Source: Theocolax elegans
Lineage: Eukaryota > Arthropoda > Insecta > Hymenoptera > Cerocephalidae
Length of the DNA: 64,000 nucleotides
Direction: 5' to 3'
NCBI GenBank assembly: GCA_026168455.1
Contig: CM047428.1
Location: 1,802,887 to 1,866,886, forward strand
Shown here piece after piece: positions 1-12,744 of the stretch. The notes below the pieces were generated by a model, which did no database searches, was not told where the DNA came from, and saw only the letters and a list, made by a program, of their open reading frames with translations. The translations under genes were made by a program, and so were the position numbers. Each line of letters opens with the position of its first letter. Position 1 is the stretch's first letter.

Positions 1-300
1 CTTAGGAACATCAAATTTTGACTTTAGTTTCTGCAATCGTCGACTCGAAAAAATCTCCGAGTAACAAAATTCACGACAAAAATATTGATTATTCTATCAC
101 AAATTGTAATTTGTAAATCGTTAAGAATGATCATCTCGTGATCAACCAGTCGAAATATCCTTATAAATATCAAAATGTAAACTTTAGATACGTGATCGTC
201 CAATCGAAAAATCCTGGAGTAACGAAATTCAGACGAAAACATTGAGTTGAGTATACGCACATAATTATTCCAGTATATTTTCATATCCAATTCAGAGGAA
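1..300. repeat. degenerate short tandem repeat at the window edge
   Basis: Three imperfect copies of a segment of the type CAATCG-aaaaaTCC-gagtaac-aaattca lie near 34, 136 and 195. The reverse-strand open frame over it reads IFRLDDH-like units repeatedly, as expected from repeat structure. The array is probably cut by the window start. Confidence 0.5.
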
Positions 301-428
301 TCGATTGTAAAGAGGATTGGATATAAGACGACAAAGATACCGATCGAATACGAAAAAGAAAGGAAAAAAGAAATACTCGATGAAGAAAGTTATCTATATA
401 GAGGGAGGAAGGGGGTTAGCATACAGAA

Positions 429-431
<3 letters not shown>

Positions 432-482
<51 letters not shown>
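432..482. repeat. (GA)n microsatellite
   Basis: About 25 uninterrupted GA units. The surrounding 300-1000 is purine-rich, with further GA blocks near 690 and 980, and codes for nothing recognisable. Confidence 0.95.
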
Positions 483-489
<7 letters not shown>

Positions 490-1812
490 GCGAAATCCCA
501 GTGAACGTCTTATTTATTTTCGTGCAAGGCTGTACACCCGATACGAGGTCTCGAGAAGAGGAGACTAAAAGACGTCCTCCTCCTACCCTCTTTCCTTCCT
601 GGCTCTATCGCCGTCTTCGTCTCTTTCTCGAGTAGTTTCGAGCTTGAGCTCTGGTGTCGTGCAGCAATGTTATCTGCCACCCCGAGCAGAAAGAGAGAGA
701 GAGAGAGGGAGGGAGCGAGTGCTCGAGAGCAAAAAGAGAAGGGAACGAACGAGAGAACTCTCCCAAGAGAGAAAAGGAAGACGAAGAAGCAGGAGAAGAA
801 GGAAGAAGAAGAAGAAGATGCCGGAGTCTGTGCCTCGCGGTAATGGCTTATAGCCAGAAACTCTTCTCTTTCTTTTTACCTTGTTCAAAAGAGCGAGAGC
901 GAGAGGGAGGGAGATGCTCGATCCAGCTGTCTGCTCGTTCTCGACGTCTTTGACGAGGAGCCGCAAGAGAGGAAGAGTGAGAGAGAGAGAGAGAGAGATA
1001 GAAAGAGGAATCCACTTAGCGCAACACCTCCGTCATTCGGAATTCTGAGTTCTTCGGAATGGCACTTTGAAAAATCTTCTCTCGTATACTCTTTCTCCTA
1101 AAGCCCCTTCTTCTTCTTCTTCTTCTTCTTCTCCTCCTCCTTCTTCTTCCTCATCTTCTCCCTCTTTATTTTTTATTCCTTTTTTTCCGCTCTATACCTA
1201 GAACTCCCTCTTTCTATTGCGAAGTACATCCTTAAAATTATCCATTCTTTTTCGGCATACATAAAGACCCCATATATTTTACCCATTCATCCTTTACACG
1301 CTATTTACCGCGCGAGCGCGCAAATTGCGCACACGCCTCTACGAAATAATACGAATACACTGATGCGCATGTGCGTATATATATATATAAACACACACAC
1401 ACACACACCTCTTTTATCTAATTAACCGTCGAGCTTAACGAAATTTCGAATATTCATTGTGATATATTTCGGCGAATCGTTCTTCACAATATTTCGGATG
1501 ACGATTTTATAATCTATGCGAAATATATTCGTGGCGCTCGCCAACGACGTGTCTATATGTATGTATATACCATCCTGATAAATTTCGAAGGAAAGGCCAA
1601 AACCTCGTTCCGTTCAAAGTGGTTAGCTTGTAAATACGAAATAGCAAATGTACAAGAAGAGGAAGAAAAAAAAAAGCACAAACGTTAAATGGTATAGAGA
1701 AAGATAGTGTACGGACAAAACAACTTGTTTCACATTCGTTTCTGCGCTACGGTCTTTTGTTGTTGCGCTACGTTATAAAAAAGAGAAGAGAAAGATATAT
1801 ATATGTATATAT

Positions 1813-3069
1813 GGGCTATTTCACGTCAAGTGGTACGATGAAAATTTTAAATCGCTCCAAAATTTGAATTCAGGCTGGAAATATCTTTCAGAAGATAGAA
1901 AAAAATTTTTAGGTGTTAAAAATAATTTGCTTAAGAGTTATTCCACCATGAAAAATGGAAATTTTTCAATTTTTTAGAAAAATTTCTATTTTCAAAGCCA
2001 TTTATCTCAAAATCTATTGATTTTTTTGAAAAAACATTAAAGACAACTTTTGTTCAAAATAATCTTTAGAACTTATCTACCTGGGCTACAATTCTTAATT
2101 TTAACAGCTCGAAGAGATAGGGCACTTGGAAATATTGAATATCAAAAAAAGGCGACCACGCCACAATCGATTTTGATCTAACACCGCTCAAAAGATCACA
2201 TTTTTCGCGAGCTTTCGAATGGCGGTGGTTAGATTATTGGCCAAGACCGTTGGTGTAAGTTATACCCCATAAACCTCATAAAATCACTCATTTTCATGTA
2301 TTTTAGGGCATTTATCTCAAAATCTATTGATTTTTTTGAAAAAACATTAAAAACAACTTTTGTTCAAAATAATCCTTAGAACTTAACTACCTGGGTTACA
2401 ATTCTTAATTTTAAAATCTCGAAGAAATATAACGCCCGGAAATATTGAATATCAAAAAAAGGCGACCACGCCACAATCGATTTTGATCTAACACCGCTCA
2501 AAAGATCACATTTTTTGAGAGCTTTCGAATGGCGGTGGTTAGATTATTGGCCAAGACCGCTGGTGTAAGTTATGCCCTAAAATACATGAAAATTAGTGAT
2601 TTTATGAGATTTATGGGGTATAACTTACACCAACGGTCTTGGCCAATAATCTAACCACCGCCATTCGAAAGCTCGCGAAAAATGTGATCTTTTTAGCGGT
2701 GTTAGATCAAAATCGATTGTGGCGTGGTCGCCTTTTTTTGATATTCAATATTTCCGGGCGTTATATTTCTTCGAGAGTTTAAAATTAAGAATTGTAACCC
2801 AGGTAGATAAGTTCTAAAGATTATTTTGAACAAAAGTTGTTTATAATGTTTTTTCACAAAATCAATAGATTTTGAGATAAATGGCTTTAAAAATATAAAT
2901 TTTTCTAAAAAATTGAAAAATTTCCATTTTTCATGGTGGAATAACTCTTAGGCAAATTATTTTTAACACCTAAAAATTTTTTTCTATCTTCTGAAAGATA
3001 TTTCCAGCCTGTTTTCAAATTTTGGAGCGATTTAAAATTTTCATCGTACCACTTGACGTGAAGTAGCCC
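1813..3069. mobile_element. 1.26-kb non-coding foldback element in TA-rich DNA
   Basis: The left end GGGCTATTTCACGTCAAGTG is repeated, inverted and almost perfectly, at the right end. The two arms (about 1813-2306 and 2572-3069) are near-complementary over their whole length. A third, direct copy of the inner arm (2307-2570 matching about 2001-2258) lies between them. Flanks are ATATAT on both sides, so any target-site duplication is hidden in the TA repeat. No coding frame, so it is a non-autonomous DNA element. Its ends resemble those of the element at 24346-25718. Confidence 0.85.
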
Positions 3070-3639
3070 ATATATATATATATACTCACCGTTATAGAAT
3101 AAACTCGAGTTACAGAGACTACTATTGTTAAACGTTTTTAAACTACTAAGTAAACGTAAAGGGTTGGACGTATTAGAAAATAGACTTCTATCGAACGAAA
3201 CCGGAGTAGTGGCAGTAAAGAGCGACGAGTAGTTAGGAGTCTTCGATCCAATAGTGTAAAACCCAAAAATGTGTACGAAACGTGGAAAAAAGACGTAGCA
3301 AAAGTTTATTTGACAAAGGAATATTCTTTGGTAAAGTATAAGCTAATATATATGAATGGTTAGTTTGAATGAAAAATATTAAATAATATTTGTGGAAGAG
3401 GGATCTGACATCAAAATTTGCTTTTAAAACCTCAAGATATAACCACTGTTGAATTGGAAAAATTTGTAAGGTATAAACAACCGTAATAAAAAAACATTTA
3501 ATAATAGATGAAAATTAGGTTGTTATAGAACGGCTATTTCTAACATAAAAAATTTAACAAATGATACAATAACTGTCAGAATAATTGATTTTAAAATAAT
3601 ATCTATGCATTTATTTATACTTTTATTTGCATTAGAAAT

Positions 3640-3923
3640 TGAACATTGCAAGATTAGGTAAAATAATTTTTTAATCAATACGGATTTATTGGACATTATT
3701 GATTAAGTAGTCAATTTTTGGTGCACCTACTATAGTTGAATAAATTTATAGACTATTATATTATTAAAATTTTTATTATTACTAATAGGTTATTATACTA
3801 ATAGGTAATGGATTATTGGGATCGCTATTGGTTATTGGACACATTAATATTAATGGATTTATTGTCTATTATTGTTTAATAAGAAAATTGGTCATTATTA
3901 GTTAATAGATTTATCGTTCATTA
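3640..3923. repeat. cryptic low-complexity TTATTGG-type repeat
   Basis: The segment is built from loosely repeated ATTATTGG / GGTTATTGGA words without a fixed period. The same word pattern makes up 12270-12980. It has no coding potential. Confidence 0.6.
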
Positions 3924-4488
3924 CCCTAGTAGAATTTTAAATATGAAAAATGGGCTTGAAGTTAAGAAATGGCCAGTGAAACTGGTCAGGTTCTATCTCA
4001 AAATGAAACGCTTTTTCACACCTTTCTTGACCATTTCTTAGATGGACATAACCTTCATCAAATATGAAACAACTTTTTGGGTAATCCTGTAAAGAAAACT
4101 TAAAGCGTATTGTGAAATTTGATCGGTTTTACTATTTGTAATAGATACAGACGATTGTTTACGCTATATAAATAGTACTTTTAAAGATATTTCGACGTTT
4201 ATCATTTTTCTCTCAAATTGAGCCAAATCATTTTTAGGAGCTTGTTCATGGCTATTATACCTAGCTAAAATGGCCCATTTTTCTTAGTCTACTTAAATTT
4301 CCAAAAGCATTTTTGATGGTCAGAAAAGGTTTATAAATTGGAATGAAAACTATGAAATGGGCAAAAAAGGTTCGAAAAAGCGTTTCATTCCTGTACACGA
4401 CATGACCAAGCGTCCTAGTTAGTTTATAGATTGACATGAGAACGCTACTCAGTAAATGGCTACAAAATTTTTGTTGATTCCACCAGGG
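3924..4488. mobile_element. MITE with CCCTAGTAGAA-type ends and TA flanks
   Basis: The left end CCCTAGTAGAATT and the inverted right end CCCTGGTGGAATC are each flanked by TA. Inside, 3999-4050 and 4335-4390 are inverted copies (ATGAAACGCTTTTTC core). The 90-codon reverse frame over it has no recognisable domain and is a by-product of the inverted structure. The same ends occur three times in groucho introns. Confidence 0.65.
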
Positions 4489-5254
4489 TATTGGCTCATT
4501 AAAACACGTGTCGTATACACTATAACATTTCATTATTTTTGTAAGAATTTCAGTTCTCTTCTCTTCAGTTAATTTACCCTCTTTTGCATCTGTGTAAACC
4601 CGTTTAATGAGTGTAAATTTCGCTTATTATTGACCATCTTCTGATCGACAAAATAATATTTGGTGTATATATTTTTGATCTCCTGGGAAGTTGATCCATC
4701 CTCTAGAAAATAAATAAAATCTTCAATATTAGGTATACACAATTACATTGAATCGATTAATAATTTTCGTAAATTATTCATTAACGATCATCAAGTACAT
4801 TTTGAGTAACGATATAAGAAATTCGAAATATAAGGTCGTAAACGCGATTACTAAAACTCTCTCTATCCCAATCTTAATTGAATGTTTTTTTTTACTTATA
4901 ACTAGGACAATCCAAGAGTTTGACCATGAAAAAGAAAAGCAATCCACTTTCCAAGACATACCAATAATTTTCCCCAAAGTATACATATAACCAAGTTTAC
5001 GCACCACCACGTCAATTTGTATAAGTCACCTCGGATTCGTCGGTAGCAGTTTGAGTTTTTTCGCAAAACACTTTTGTCGGAGTATAATCTTTAATGTTTT
5101 ACAGCCGAGGTAAGAAGGAGAAGTAGCAGCAAAAAAAACGAGAGAAGGTGGCGAGGATGTAAAAACGAAAAAGAAAAAAGGATACGTAATCGACTAGAGG
5201 AAGTAGGAGGGATAAAAAGAAATGTATTAACGAAATCGAAGGTACGAAGAGAGA

Positions 5255-5305
<51 letters not shown>

Positions 5306-7181
5306 TAAGAAAGAAGAGAGAAGAAGGTTCTGGAGGAGGAGAAACGTACGAGTTGGCTTGTAAACATGAGGAGCAGCCTCCGAGACGAAGGATATATACA
5401 GAGAGAGAATATAAGGAAAGGAACCGAGAATCGGGCCCTAAATCATCGGCGCCCTCGGGGATATCCCCCCGCATCTCTAAGAAATTAGCTGCGGTCGGTA
5501 TCTTCTCTTTCTTTCTTATACTTTTTCTCTTTTTTTTTTATTCCGCTCTCTCGTCTCTCGTTCCTTTGTGCGAAACCGGCACACGCACGTACACGTACAC
5601 ACACGCCACTTTAACCTATACGGAACAACAAAAACATATTTTCTTTTTTACCATACCTCATTTCCCTTTTTTTCTATGCGCGTTATACATATATATTCGG
5701 TAACAAAGAGGATTTAGCGATCATGGTGGATTTTTCGGGGTAGTAGCTATGGATATATATATATATAGTTTGACGAAACCAACTTCTCTTTTTTTTTCAC
5801 CGAGGCTTAGTTATTTTTGTATATATTTGAATTTATGAATTTAACGAGCGGGATTAGAGGTTAAAATTTTTTTTTTCCTATTTACCTGTAAAATTTGATT
5901 AGTTTTTGAATGTTAAATTTATAGTGTAAAATGCTCCTTTTTTGACAATCCTGGAAACGTAGTTTCGCTCGCAACGTTGCAAACCATACTCAAACCTAAG
6001 CATCTTTTTTTTATTACTTTTTTTATTTATATTAAAGTAAACCTCCTTATTTATACACGCTTCTTCACAGTTTTTGTATGTCCTTAAATTAATTATAATA
6101 ACCCTAATTATTAGAAATATGAGTACCATTTAAAGCGCGCACCATTTCTAAATTATAATCGGGCTTAATATTCCAATGTCAATGTCAAATTCGTTATATA
6201 TTACCATCCAAACCATTTCCTGATTTACCAAGTTTTCTTATTGTATATATTATTTCTTATTGTTGTATTGTTATTGTGTAATATTGTGCATTAAAATTTA
6301 TGGAAAATCAAAAAAACGTTGATCTTATATGTGTTGGTCCAAATTTGCAAAGTGCTGCAGTAGTTTTTAACATTAGCACAGATTAAAATACAATTTTTAA
6401 GAAACAATTAATTTTGTGCAACAGCTATGTATAGCAATACCACCTTGAAAATTTGTACAATTGTAGATTACTTTATTACAAAGGGCTCAAATATCCTCAT
6501 GATTTCACTTAAATTTTAATATAAATAGTTAATTTATATATAAAATAATACATCTCTGATGATTTTGACACCCCCTCGATTAATTATATTATTTTAAAAA
6601 ATAGAGCCTTGTGTGTGTATTGCCCATTGCTCGGCAATATAGTGGCAATAGTTTATATTTTTACGCGGGTACGTATAGAACCTAAAGTTATAGACAAAAA
6701 CAATCGGTACATAAGTGCTTCGTTTACTTCAAAGGTTATTCATATAGTTTTTGTGAATTGATTGCTAATTATGTAACAATCTATAATAACTTCATAGTAT
6801 TTTCGAAAGAAAATGTGTTTAAAAAATTTAAAGAAAAGTAAAAAAGATAATTGTTTATATTTTTAATTGATGTCACATCTAAAATTTTCTATGCCTAGTT
6901 GATGAAAATACTTTTTTAATTTAATTTATAATTAATAACGCAAATAACTAGCTATATAAGTTTGAATCATATAAAATAATATTTTTTGAAAAGTTACAAC
7001 TTTTTGTTTTATGATATACACGTAGGATCGATACGTTAATTTGAAGAAACTACGTGCCAATTAATTGGCGGCGGTTTTTTATTTGCTAAAAAAATTTCAA
7101 CTCTCGAGTGAAAATGTGTTGGATACCTATTTTTATAAGATTATCGGCTATACGTAGATACGCGGGATCTAAAAATTGAGT
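4489..7181. other. gene-free AT-rich stretch with one GA microsatellite
   Basis: There is no recognisable protein or RNA gene. A polypurine block at 5100-5340 includes (GA)n at about 5246-5301. The rest is AT-rich and featureless to my reading. Confidence 0.6.
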
Positions 7182-7350
7182 CCCGAGACTGAAAAGTGAC
7201 TGCCGGGAATAAAATTGTACTTTATTATCCCTCGGGAATAAAATGGAATTTTACTCCCGCGTTTAAAGACAATAAAATAGACTTGTCGGATGGCAGCTAT
7301 AGGTGACAATTATCATTTTTACACCTTTATTTGATTAATAGTTGAAACTG
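7182..7350. repeat. interspersed repeat, copy 1 (GTGACTGCCGGGA type)
   Basis: It shares GTGACTGCCGGGAATAAAA, an inner TTTTACTCCC, and CAATAAA(A/G)T(A/G)GACTT with 49352-49480 in the same order. The segment can fold, since GGGAATAAAAT pairs with ATTTTACTCCC. Confidence 0.55.
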
Positions 7351-7639
7351 AAAAGAGCTATGTATGGAATAGAAAGTACTAACTATTAACAAAAGTGTAG
7401 AAAGACCCAGATTTTTTTATCATTTAATATACTGATATTAGTTCCTAGTATAAACGATTCCCTTACATTATACATATCGTACATCGTGCGATTAAATTTT
7501 CATATATGTATACCAATTTTATAACATTATTATACATACGAGAAGACTAAGACTTTATATATATATAATAAAAAACCGATCAACCCGTGTTCGACCACCG
7601 AGGAGGAAAAGTAAAATAAAATAGTTGTAACAATGCGTA

Positions 7640-8000
7640 AATTAGAAGGATCGATAAGTTAACCGAAGAGAAACGCGACTGCTACTTGGAATTCCGGAAG
7701 CGACTTTGGACATCGAAACGATATTCCGCAATCCACCTGTATGTGTAGAGTGCGAGGGAGAGAGAGAGATGGAAAAATATAGGTAGCGCATAGACCACGG
7801 GGGAATCCGAGGTGGAAACGACGAGTAAGTCGGTGTGTGTGTGCGGGTGTGTGGGTGGTGGTGGATAGTACCTCGAGCGCATTTCGAATCGAGTGGCCCG
7901 CGCCAGCTGGCCATTTCGAGTTTAGTGGCCGATGCTCCGCCGCGGAATCGCCCTCACCCTCGCGGTTGAACGCGCTCGCGCTCTTCACTCTACACCTATA
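7640..8000. other. GC-richer non-coding patch
   Basis: It is clearly richer in CpG and GC than its neighbours, around 7860-7980 in particular (GAGTGGCCCGCGCCAGCTGG). It is followed by CA and TA repeats. Open frames here are short and unrecognisable. It may be regulatory; no promoter motif decides this. Confidence 0.35.
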
Positions 8001-8332
8001 TACATATATATAGATATCTACACACACACACACACACACTCTTCGTATCTAACTGTATATATATAATACACATATATCCACCCGTAGAATAACCAAAACC
8101 AGCTACCTGTATCGACACGGAAATCTTGTACGTATCGACTCTGCTGTGTACGTGTGTGTATATATATTCTAACCTCTGTGATTACGTTCAACTAATTTCA
8201 CGATCTTTCCAGAAGAATTTTTACAACGATTTTCTTTTCCTTTTTTTTCTGGATCGAGTGTGGCTCTTCGTAACTCCAGAGTCTTTCTAGTTTTGCAAAT
8301 ATTCTCTTTATTATATGTATTTTGTTTATTTA

Positions 8333-8583
8333 ACAGAGTTGAACGACTAGATAAAATTATAACTTTTCCCACGTGTAAAATTATATAAATCGTTTTACTT
8401 AACAATCACTTCTGGATAGTAATATGGACAAATTGAAGACTTATATTTTGTAGGGAAGATCTGAATTACATGCTGTTGAAGGGCACTCCTTTGTGGATAT
8501 TATCATCAAAAAACATATTTGAATAAATCGTTTGTATTATTTTACACGTAAGAAAAATTTATTTTCTCGTTTCGAACTCTGAT
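8333..8583. mobile_element. diverged foldback repeat, relative of the element at 30.7-31.2 kb
   Basis: AGAGTTGAACGAC...CCCACGTGTAAAATTATA on the left is an imperfect inverted copy of TATTTTACACGTAAGAAAA...TTCGAACTCT on the right. The same words (TTTTGTAG(G/A)GA, ATTATTATCCAAAAAACAT-like, TTTTACACGT) occur in the inner part of 30830-31075. Both are non-coding. Confidence 0.5.
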
Positions 8584-8589
8584 ACATAT

Positions 8590-10850
8590 TTTTGGCAAAC
8601 CATAATAAAGGCCAGTTCCTCGAATTATGAGAAGCTTTCTTGGTTCTTACTTTATGGATTAGATTGATGAATTATTCAAACTTACGGTTTGGGAATCTGA
8701 CAATTACGAGAGATGATTAGAAGGTAGGAAATTCAATGGCACTATTGGGTAATAAAATAGTTTGAGAATTACATGTAGCATTACATTTTTGTAGCTTATT
8801 ATCAACGGTAAATATAGTTTGAGGTGATGAATTTTTTATTTACATCCTTAATATTTATCGAGTAGAATGACAGTAACTTCAAGAAACATTTAAATTTTTT
8901 CCTAACTTTAAGGAATCATAAACCTTAAACATTTTTCTGAAGATATCCATTTACCTTTCTTAAGTATTTTACAACTGATTTTTATCGTACTCGAAATATT
9001 TATATTCCTTATACCACACCACACACAACGATACTTGTAGGTCAGAACGAGAACCTTCACCTATCGTCTGGCGAAAACCGTCACATTTCACCAAGTTTCG
9101 GTAATTTTTCTACCTGCGGATATAGATTCAAAGTTAACCTACACGTACGTTTGCAACCTAAAAAAAAAGACCATTCTTGCATTTCACCGGGTAAAATTGA
9201 ACTAGACGAAAACAATCGATTCCTTATTAATTAAGAACAACATCCGATTTCCATTAGACACGAAGGATGCTAAACTTTTGTAATTACAAGGGGATGCGTG
9301 TATACCAATTCCTCGTGACAAAGGACCACACGGTGAATCGAATGTAACGGCATTGTCGAACTTTTACGATGGAGAAAACACAGTATAACGCAAAAGAAAA
9401 ATAGATAGGTATAGCAGCCGATATTCTTTCAGGATCGGAAAAGCTCATCCAAACGTCAGGTCGTAAATTTGCGCTTGTCCTACACACGCACGTGTATACG
9501 TGTATATATATATATGTACATAGACGGTGAAGGTGTGCCTGGATGGTGGTATTCGAATGCGTGGACGGTCATCCAACTTTGGCCTGGCTGCCGGAGCTAA
9601 CGCTAATAAACGCCGACGTTGTACACAGCCCTTACAGCCTTGGGTCTCTCTCTCTCTCTCTCGCTTTGGGTTTGCATCGTTAGCCAGGAAGGTATATATC
9701 CGAACGTTGCGTCCAACCGACAGGGAATACGGAGATTCCCTCTACATATATATAGACACCACGTCTATTTACCACCTGTTTCGCACGCTCAAAGAGGAAG
9801 CTATATACAGATCCAAGTTTCCGCTTCATCTCTTTTACTCTCGGGCTTATGACACACACGTCTTCAAAACTTCTCGATCTTTACCTTTTCTCATTATTCT
9901 GATGGATAATTCTTTTGGTTTTTCCCCTCTTTTCTTCTTGTTTGCTCGTGTAATCGTGAATGCGCGCACTCCACAAATTACTGGGTTGTAAAAAAAAGTT
10001 GTATTTTTTCATCATTGTCACGACGGGTAACGTGCAGTCGTTTTACCATTTTTTTTTAACGCGGATGAAATTTCTTTGATCGTGAATCTTTAACGAAGAA
10101 CAGTCGTACTCTCTCGAGACACTTGAATAACGGATTTTAAAACAAAGAAGATAGAAACATTGTTTTGGTTAGAGATTGGGAGGGGTGCTACTGGGAGTAC
10201 TGGGATTCGACAATTCGAAATTGAGCAAAAAGAAAGAAAAGGAGTATTAGAGGTTACATTCCCACTGGCTTCACATATAACGTTATAAAAATGTTATCTC
10301 GATAGTTGTTACTACGTCACTGAAATGTTCGGACAACGTAGAAATTAACGTCCACTTGTACATTTTTGTAAAACGATGTAACATATATACATGACAGCAA
10401 CGTTGTGAGAATTATTCAGGTTACCTATAATATTTGATCGTACATTCCTTTTTTGGTATTTTAAGACTTATTATGGTTCTAAAGTATAATAAAAGTGAGA
10501 ATTAAAGCATCTACAAAAATTTAACAGATTCTACTGTAAATTTATAAAATTTTCTCCATGTAACATATATAACGAACAGTTGATTGTTTTTGAGTTAAAA
10601 ATTGTTAAAAATTGTTAAAAATGCTAAAAATGCTTATTTTTCGAAAAATTAAAATTTTTTGACTATATACAACATTGCACCAATATGAGATAAAAATCCA
10701 AAAAAATTTCTTTTACTTTCTTCAAGTGTTTATATTTTTATTTGTTCTTATATAAGAGGTTTGAATGACAGAACGACCAGTGTATAATGTTTATACGATA
10801 AATTATAAATGTCGATCTTTCATTTTCCAAAAATTGAAATTTTAATATCT
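8590..10850. other. gene-free stretch
   Basis: No feature I can support. A short CT tract at 9643-9661 and a TA repeat at 9500-9515 generate open frames with Ser-Leu runs. The remainder is AT-rich. Confidence 0.6.
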
Positions 10851-10853
10851 TAC

Positions 10854-11335
10854 AAGGAGAGTGTCGTATCTCCGGGAAACAGATCTTTACCGAATTCTAG
10901 GATATGATTTCTACTATAAAAATATAAAGAAAATCATAGTTTTCGACTCTAACGCACTTTTCAACGATAGACATAAGCAAATAACGAAAAAATTTCACCA
11001 GAAACCCCTTAACTTTGATCACTTATAACTCAGTCATCAAAATATCGTTAAATTCGTTTTTCTTTCATAACTTTTTCCTTAAATCTAATCTGCTCGACCT
11101 CAGCATTCTTCTGAATTTAACTTTGAGTATATATCTCTATTTTCTATATTGGTTTTTGAGTTATAAGTGATCAAGTGAAGGGTGTTTGTGCGAAATTTTT
11201 CGTCTTTTGTTTATATCTATTGTAAAAAAGAAGCGTTAGAGTCTGTAGCTCCGGGTTTCTTCATATTTTTATAGTAGTGAACGTATCCTATAGAGTTCGG
11301 TAAAGTTCCGTTTTCCGCAGGTGTGACGCTCTCCT
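10854..11335. mobile_element. about 480-bp foldback element
   Basis: The left half (AGGAGAGTGTCG, then TCTTTACCGAATTCTAGGAT, TACTATAAAAATAT, GATCACTTATAACTCA) reappears inverted in the right half (AGGAGAGCGTCA, ACTTTACCGAACTCTATAGG, and so on) in mirrored order. The centre is near 11090. It is non-coding. No clear target-site duplication was seen, so the exact ends are approximate. Confidence 0.65.
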
Positions 11336-12536
11336 ATGGTTAGAGATAACACCACGATTTTCTACTAGTCCAGTTTGTTCTAATTTCGAGAATATTCAGA
11401 AATCTTGATAATTCATCTTCGGACAAGTCGGAATGGCGATTGGTTTACATTTTTTAGCAACTATAGTGCGTTCACGCGGATGAATTATGGTATGGTGCGC
11501 GATGTGATGTCCGAAGTTTTAAAAAACATTATCACATCAGTTAAATAACCGTGTGGCATCAAAAAGTTCTACCCCGAAGCGTATAACTTAAAACGTGATC
11601 AGCTTTTAATTTCCAAACGAGTGCGGCAACGAAAGTAAAACAAAATAAATTAAGCAAAGAAAAAAAAAAGGTAAAATGTATAGTAAAAGTTAAAGAAATC
11701 GATGTTAAGCCGTGTGGGGTATATACGTGAGACCACATGCTAAGCAAATGTCTCAAACGGATGATCTATTTTTGTTTAGACTATCCGGGAATCCGGGATA
11801 TCGCATACCAGGAGGAATAGTTTTACTCTATATACCTATATATACGCCACCGAAATAACTACCGCGGCCTATAACCCCCCCGTTCCCCGTTCCCCCGTCC
11901 CCCTCTACCACCTCGTTCGACGGCTTATTTATCCAAGAGTTTTCACTTTCTTTAGGTTGTGTAAACTTGTTAATATATTCTCAAAGCTCAACGTTTACCA
12001 TGGATACAGTCGAAGAGTGAAGAATTATTATTTTCATCTTCGGGTTAATGTATTCCAGGAGAAATATTTTTCTTTCCCTTTTTTTCTTTTATTTTCTCTT
12101 ATATTTTTCCTCAAAATGAAATTTTAAAAGTGTGTGGATACGCGTTTGCGCACGCGTGTGAGTGTGTGTGTGTGTATGTGTATGTGCACGAGAGATTAAA
12201 ATTCTTAAATAACGCATATAATTGAAATTGGATCGATGATCTTTTTATAACGCATTATGGTTGTATCGATTGGATATAATAGATTATTGGGCGTAAACTG
12301 GAGATTATTAGTAGAAGTATTGTCAATAGAAGTATTGTCCGATATAATGGTTAAACAAATTTGTGGACTATTAATTATTTTATTACAAATGGATTTATGG
12401 ACTTATTAGCTATATAACAACGGTCCAATTATTAATCCATACTATATATTTATTGACTGGTGGACTTATAGACTATTAGTCATCTTTATCAAATGGAGGT
12501 ATGGATTGTTGGTCATTATTGGGTTATTGAGTTATT

Positions 12537-12744
12537 TTTTTTTTTTATTATTTTAACGTCGCTCTTTTATGCTCCCAAACCGGTGGTAATCAGCGATGGA
12601 GGCAGCATACGATGTCTTGGTGAAGAAAGCACTTGTTGAAAATACATTCACCAGTGGTGCTTGTATCAATTGGCCGGGGTCCGGGAATCGAACCTGGGAC
12701 CTCCACATTACGAGCCCGACGCCCTAACCGACCGAGCCATCGCA
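12537..12744 (-). mobile_element. tRNA-derived SINE with target-site duplication
   Basis: Read on the minus strand, the element starts with a tRNA-like head. It has an A box TGGCTCGGTCGG (12728-12739) and a perfect B box GGTTCGATTCC (12684-12694), 33 bases apart as in RNA polymerase III promoters. A tRNA-unrelated body of about 110 bp and a terminal AATAAT/A-rich tail follow. It is bounded by GGGTTATTGAGTTATT (12521-12536) and GGGTTATTGGGTTATT (12745-12760), a 15/16 match read as the target-site duplication. The acceptor stem does not pair and the anticodon stem is poor, so it is not a working tRNA gene. Confidence 0.85.
12684..12739 (-). promoter_or_regulatory. RNA polymerase III internal promoter (A and B boxes) of the SINE
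   Basis: A box TGGCTCGGTCGG lies upstream of B box GGTTCGATTCC on the minus strand. The B box is canonical; the A box departs from consensus at one position. Confidence 0.75.

Noticed and set aside
4261..4533. 90-codon reverse open frame without low complexity
   Set aside because: It lies inside the TA-flanked MITE at 3924-4488, overlaps its inverted repeat and has no recognisable domain.
5091..5703. Open frames on both strands over the GA tract at 5.25 kb
   Set aside because: Ser-Leu and Arg-Glu composition comes from polypurine sequence; there are no splice sites or conserved motifs to support an exon.
12672..12744. Functional tRNA gene on the minus strand
   Set aside because: The acceptor stem does not pair, the anticodon stem is poor, and the sequence continues into a body and A-rich tail with target-site duplication, so it is a SINE head.
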